From positions 868,001-932,000 of the forward strand of contig NZ_CP045670.1 in assembly GCF_017161325.1 (NCBI RefSeq): 64,000 bases of DNA. Direction: 5' to 3'. Within the stretch, counting starts at the first letter, position 1. Every line of letters begins with the position of its first letter. Positions 61,288 to 64,000 of the stretch are shown here, one piece after another. Under the pieces are notes generated by a model. It had not been told where the DNA came from. It did no database searches and was given only the letters and a program-made list of their open reading frames with translations. Both the position numbers and the translations under genes were made by a program. Source of the stretch: Treponema pedis (GTDB taxonomy: Bacteria > Spirochaetota > Spirochaetia > Treponematales > Treponemataceae).

Positions 61288-64000
61288 ATGACAAGAATAA
61301 ATTACGGAACGACGCCTTGGGGTGAGTGGTTTTTGGATATGCTTAAATCTTACGACGATTCCGGGCGGCTTTCCCGCGGTAAAACCTATGCCAATACGGG
61401 AAAGGTAACCTCGCTTGTCGTAAAAGAGCGTACAGTCGCCGCAAAGGTTAAGGGAAACTTTTCGCCGTGGTACCATGTTTATCTTAAATTTCCCCCTCTT
61501 TCCAAAACCGGTGAAAAGGCAATAATCTCGGTTTTGGAAAAAAAATCCCATTGAACTTGCAGGATTGCGTGCAGGTATTATGAGTCCCGCTTTAATCGAA
61601 ACTTTAAAGAAAAAAAAAGTCCGACTTATTCCCGCCCGTTGGAATTTAATTGAACGGGAATGCACTTGCCCCGATTACGGAGACCCGTGTAAACATATTG
61701 CGGCGGTTCTTTTTTTGCTGGCAAAAGAAATCGACCACGACCCGCGCCTGTTATTTAAACTTGCAGGGTTTGATTTATCTTCCGTAAATACGCCGGAAGA
61801 TTTTACGGAAACTCAATTTGTCCCGTTACAGGAGCAGCCCGTACCGCTCGCTTTACGTAAAACACGGTTAAAAAAGACGGGTTTGAAAAAAAATACAGCC
61901 GAAAACGGCGGAATAAAAACAGCCTCTTCAAGCGTTTTTGACCTTGAAAATGATACGGAATTTAAGTCCGAAAAACCGCTTCGCTTTGAATTGGGAGAAT
62001 CATACCTTCCGCTTATTACAAACATCTTACCCCCGGAGCCCGCATTTTCTTCTTCAGATTTTATAATTAAACTGACGGAATTTTACCATAAAGCGGTGTT
62101 TAATTACGGCCTTAATATCTATGAAAACGAAGCGAAAAAAATAAAACGTTCTTATTTACAATTTAACGAAAAAGAAAATCCTATAAATCCGTACTTGTTT
62201 TCAACAATAAAAGTAAATACCGACAATCTTAACTTAAACGATAACGAATTTCCCCTTAAGCCTAAAACTTATGTTACGCTTAATATTCAGACTGCGGAAC
62301 AAACCGCACTTACGCTTACTCTTTTGCAAGCTGCGGAGCTTTTTGAAGGACGAACGGAAGGCGTTGAAATAAGCGGGAGCTGTAAAACCCTTCTTTCATT
62401 TTATGCTCTTACAGGAAAACTGATTCAATCTTCCGCATTTATACCGGCGGTTTTTACGGTAAAAAAAAGGTTAAGCATATTTTGGAAGCCGCTTTCTTCT
62501 TCATCTGAAATAAAAAAAGATATTGAAGCCTTTGCGGCCTGCCTTACGGAAGAATTTTTCAGCCCCGTAAAAGTTTGGGGCAAGCTGTATTGTGCGGAAC
62601 TTTTACTTACGGCCTTTTTAACCGAATATGCTTTTTCGCTCAAGTTTATGCCCAACCGAGCTTATTCAAAAGATAAGGAAACGGATTCACTCTTTTTTTC
62701 GGGTATGGAAGCTGATATAAGTATTCCGGGTAACAGAAATTTGGATACGGTTATTTACTCGTGGCTTTCGGTTTTAAATTACGGCAATTGCGGTTATGAG
62801 TACAGGCTTACTCTTTCTCAAATTAAAGAAGGGGAAATGTTTTCGCTTTCCGCCCTTGTCCGAAAGCTGCCCGAAAATAAACCGGAAGAACTTGAAGAAC
62901 AAACTCCTAAAGATTATGCCGAAAATTTTTCGCTTAAAGCGGAGTACATTCCGCCGCCCTTTGTAGAACTTAATGTTGCCGCAAAAAATTCCAAAACACC
63001 CGATGAACTTTTACGCTTTCCGGCAGCTCTTGCAGCATATCTTCCTTCTCTTTCTATTCTTGCCGCAAAAAAATCGGTAATACTTTCGCTTGAAGATACC
63101 GGCTTATTTTTACAAAAATCCGCAAAACTTTTGCAGCGTTTCGGAATCGATATTGTCCTTCCTAAAAGTTTAAAGACGCTTTTGCTGCCCAAACCGGTTA
63201 TAAAAGTAGAAAAGGTAAAGGGAGCCGGTAATGTCGTATCGTTTTTAAATATGAACGATATGCTTGAATATGACCGTGCCGTTATATTAGGCGATACCGT
63301 TTTAAGTTATGAAGAATTTAAAAGTTTGTTTGAAAAAAAGGCGGGACTTGTAAAATTTAATGATGAATTTATTTTGCTTAATCCCGAAGAAGTTGCAAAA
63401 ATGCTTGAAAGGTTTGAAAACCCGCCTGAAAAAAGCGAGGTTTTACAGGCATTTTTTTCAGGTGAAATTGTATGTTCAAAATCGGCAAAAGAATTGCTTG
63501 ATTCCGTTTTTAAAGAAACCGATATCACCGTACCGCATAATTTAAAGGCGGTGTTACGTCCGTATCAGGAAAAAGGATTCCGCTGGCTTTATGCGAATAT
63601 AAAAAGCGGATTCGGTTGTTTGCTTGCCGACGATATGGGGTTGGGAAAAACGGTGCAAATTATAAGTCTTATTTTAACTTTTAAAAATTCGGGAGAGCTT
63701 GATAATCCCGTTTTGGTTATAGCACCTGCAAGTTTACTTTTAAACTGGGAACACGAAATTAAAAAATTTGCACCGAATCTTTTAATTTCAGTGTATCACG
63801 GTAGTAAAAGAAAATTTAAAAGAAATGCAGACGTAATAATTACGACTTATCAAATAATACAAAAAGATGTGGAAAAAATAAAATCCGAAAAAATTTTTTG
63901 TATTGTTTTGGACGAGGCTCAGGCAATTAAAAATTCGGGGTCAAAAAAATCGAAGGCAATTAAGGCGATAAAAGCGGGCGGAAAAATTGCATTAACCGGT
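61288..64000 (+). CDS. SWIM-domain SNF2 family helicase, frameshifted, cut at the window end
   Basis: N-terminal 84 residues (INYGTTPWGEWFLDMLKSYDD, GRLSRGKTYANTGKV) are the usual start of SWIM/SNF2 helicases. The frame then ends after LEKKSH; one frame later the protein continues without interruption from NPIELAGLRAGIMSPALIETL to the window edge, more than 815 further residues. The switch lies at the A8 run 61538-61545: seven A residues restore it. The SWIM zinc finger is CTCPDYGDPCKH. Later come the SNF2 N-terminus with LRPYQEKGFRWLYAN and Walker A LLADDMGLGKTVQII, and motif II VLDEAQAIKN. The helicase C-terminal lobe is outside. These proteins are DNA translocases of uncertain duty. Confidence 0.88.

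Overview
The window looks like a low-GC spirochaete chromosome, most likely a Treponema of the T. denticola group. This is inferred from gene content and style, not from a search: FliS, a FlgN-like chaperone and FlgM with sigma-28 promoters, a bactofilin, an MntR/TroR-type regulator, pyruvate:ferredoxin oxidoreductase, a membrane pyrophosphatase, NADH oxidase, FtcD, a peptide importer and a fused PyrB-PyrI. There is no rRNA, tRNA, CRISPR array, prophage or complete insertion sequence.

Layout. 1-2.2 kb: a cell-envelope cluster (M23 peptidase end, bactofilin, YaaR, RicT). 2.2-5.3 kb: a metal regulator facing a DUF1007/NicO metal-transport pair, then a lipoprotein. 5.3-12 kb: a chemoreceptor and NifJ, separated by a non-coding stretch holding a decayed ABC ATPase. 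12.4-16.8 kb: a two-subunit ABC exporter with a possible tiny upstream ORF and a second decayed ABC ATPase. 16.8-18.6 kb: pyrBI behind a promoter, leader peptide and terminator arranged like the enterobacterial pyrBI attenuator. 18.6-36.3 kb: housekeeping genes (Nth, FtsK, UppP, STAS protein, half-length CobQ, MnmG, M18 peptidase, pyrophosphatase, ferritin, S9 and S41 peptidases, HflX). 36.5-47.3 kb: HMP/pyridoxal kinase, LarC (split at an A9 run), FtcD, CobD-like aminotransferase, DUF454 protein (frameshifted), FlgM, RsmI, a nucleosidase, RecG and a CobW-type GTPase. 47.3-54.8 kb: NADP-dependent secondary alcohol dehydrogenase, oppBCDF without a binding protein, class I aldolase and NADH oxidase. 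55-61 kb: lipoproteins, a tandemly duplicated DinJ-YoeB toxin-antitoxin module, TraB and DUF2156 proteins, PspC, FliS and a FlgN-like chaperone. 61.3 kb to the end: a SWIM/SNF2 helicase, frameshifted at an A8 run and cut by the window edge.

The genes suggest an anaerobic, amino-acid/peptide-fermenting, motile cell: peptides enter through Opp and are cut by M18 and S9 peptidases, histidine-derived formimino groups enter one-carbon metabolism through FtcD, NifJ oxidises pyruvate, NADH oxidase removes oxygen and the alcohol dehydrogenase balances NADPH. Nickel/cobalt genes (NicO, LarC, CobD, CobQ fragment, CobW) recur.

The points most worth follow-up are the pyrBI attenuator, four genes each broken by exactly one extra base at or beside a homopolymer (LarC may be programmed), the duplicated toxin-antitoxin module that differs mainly at its predicted interface, several promoters placed so that the mRNA would be leaderless, and two sigma-28 promoters (fliS and flgM), the first with a T9 tract in its spacer.
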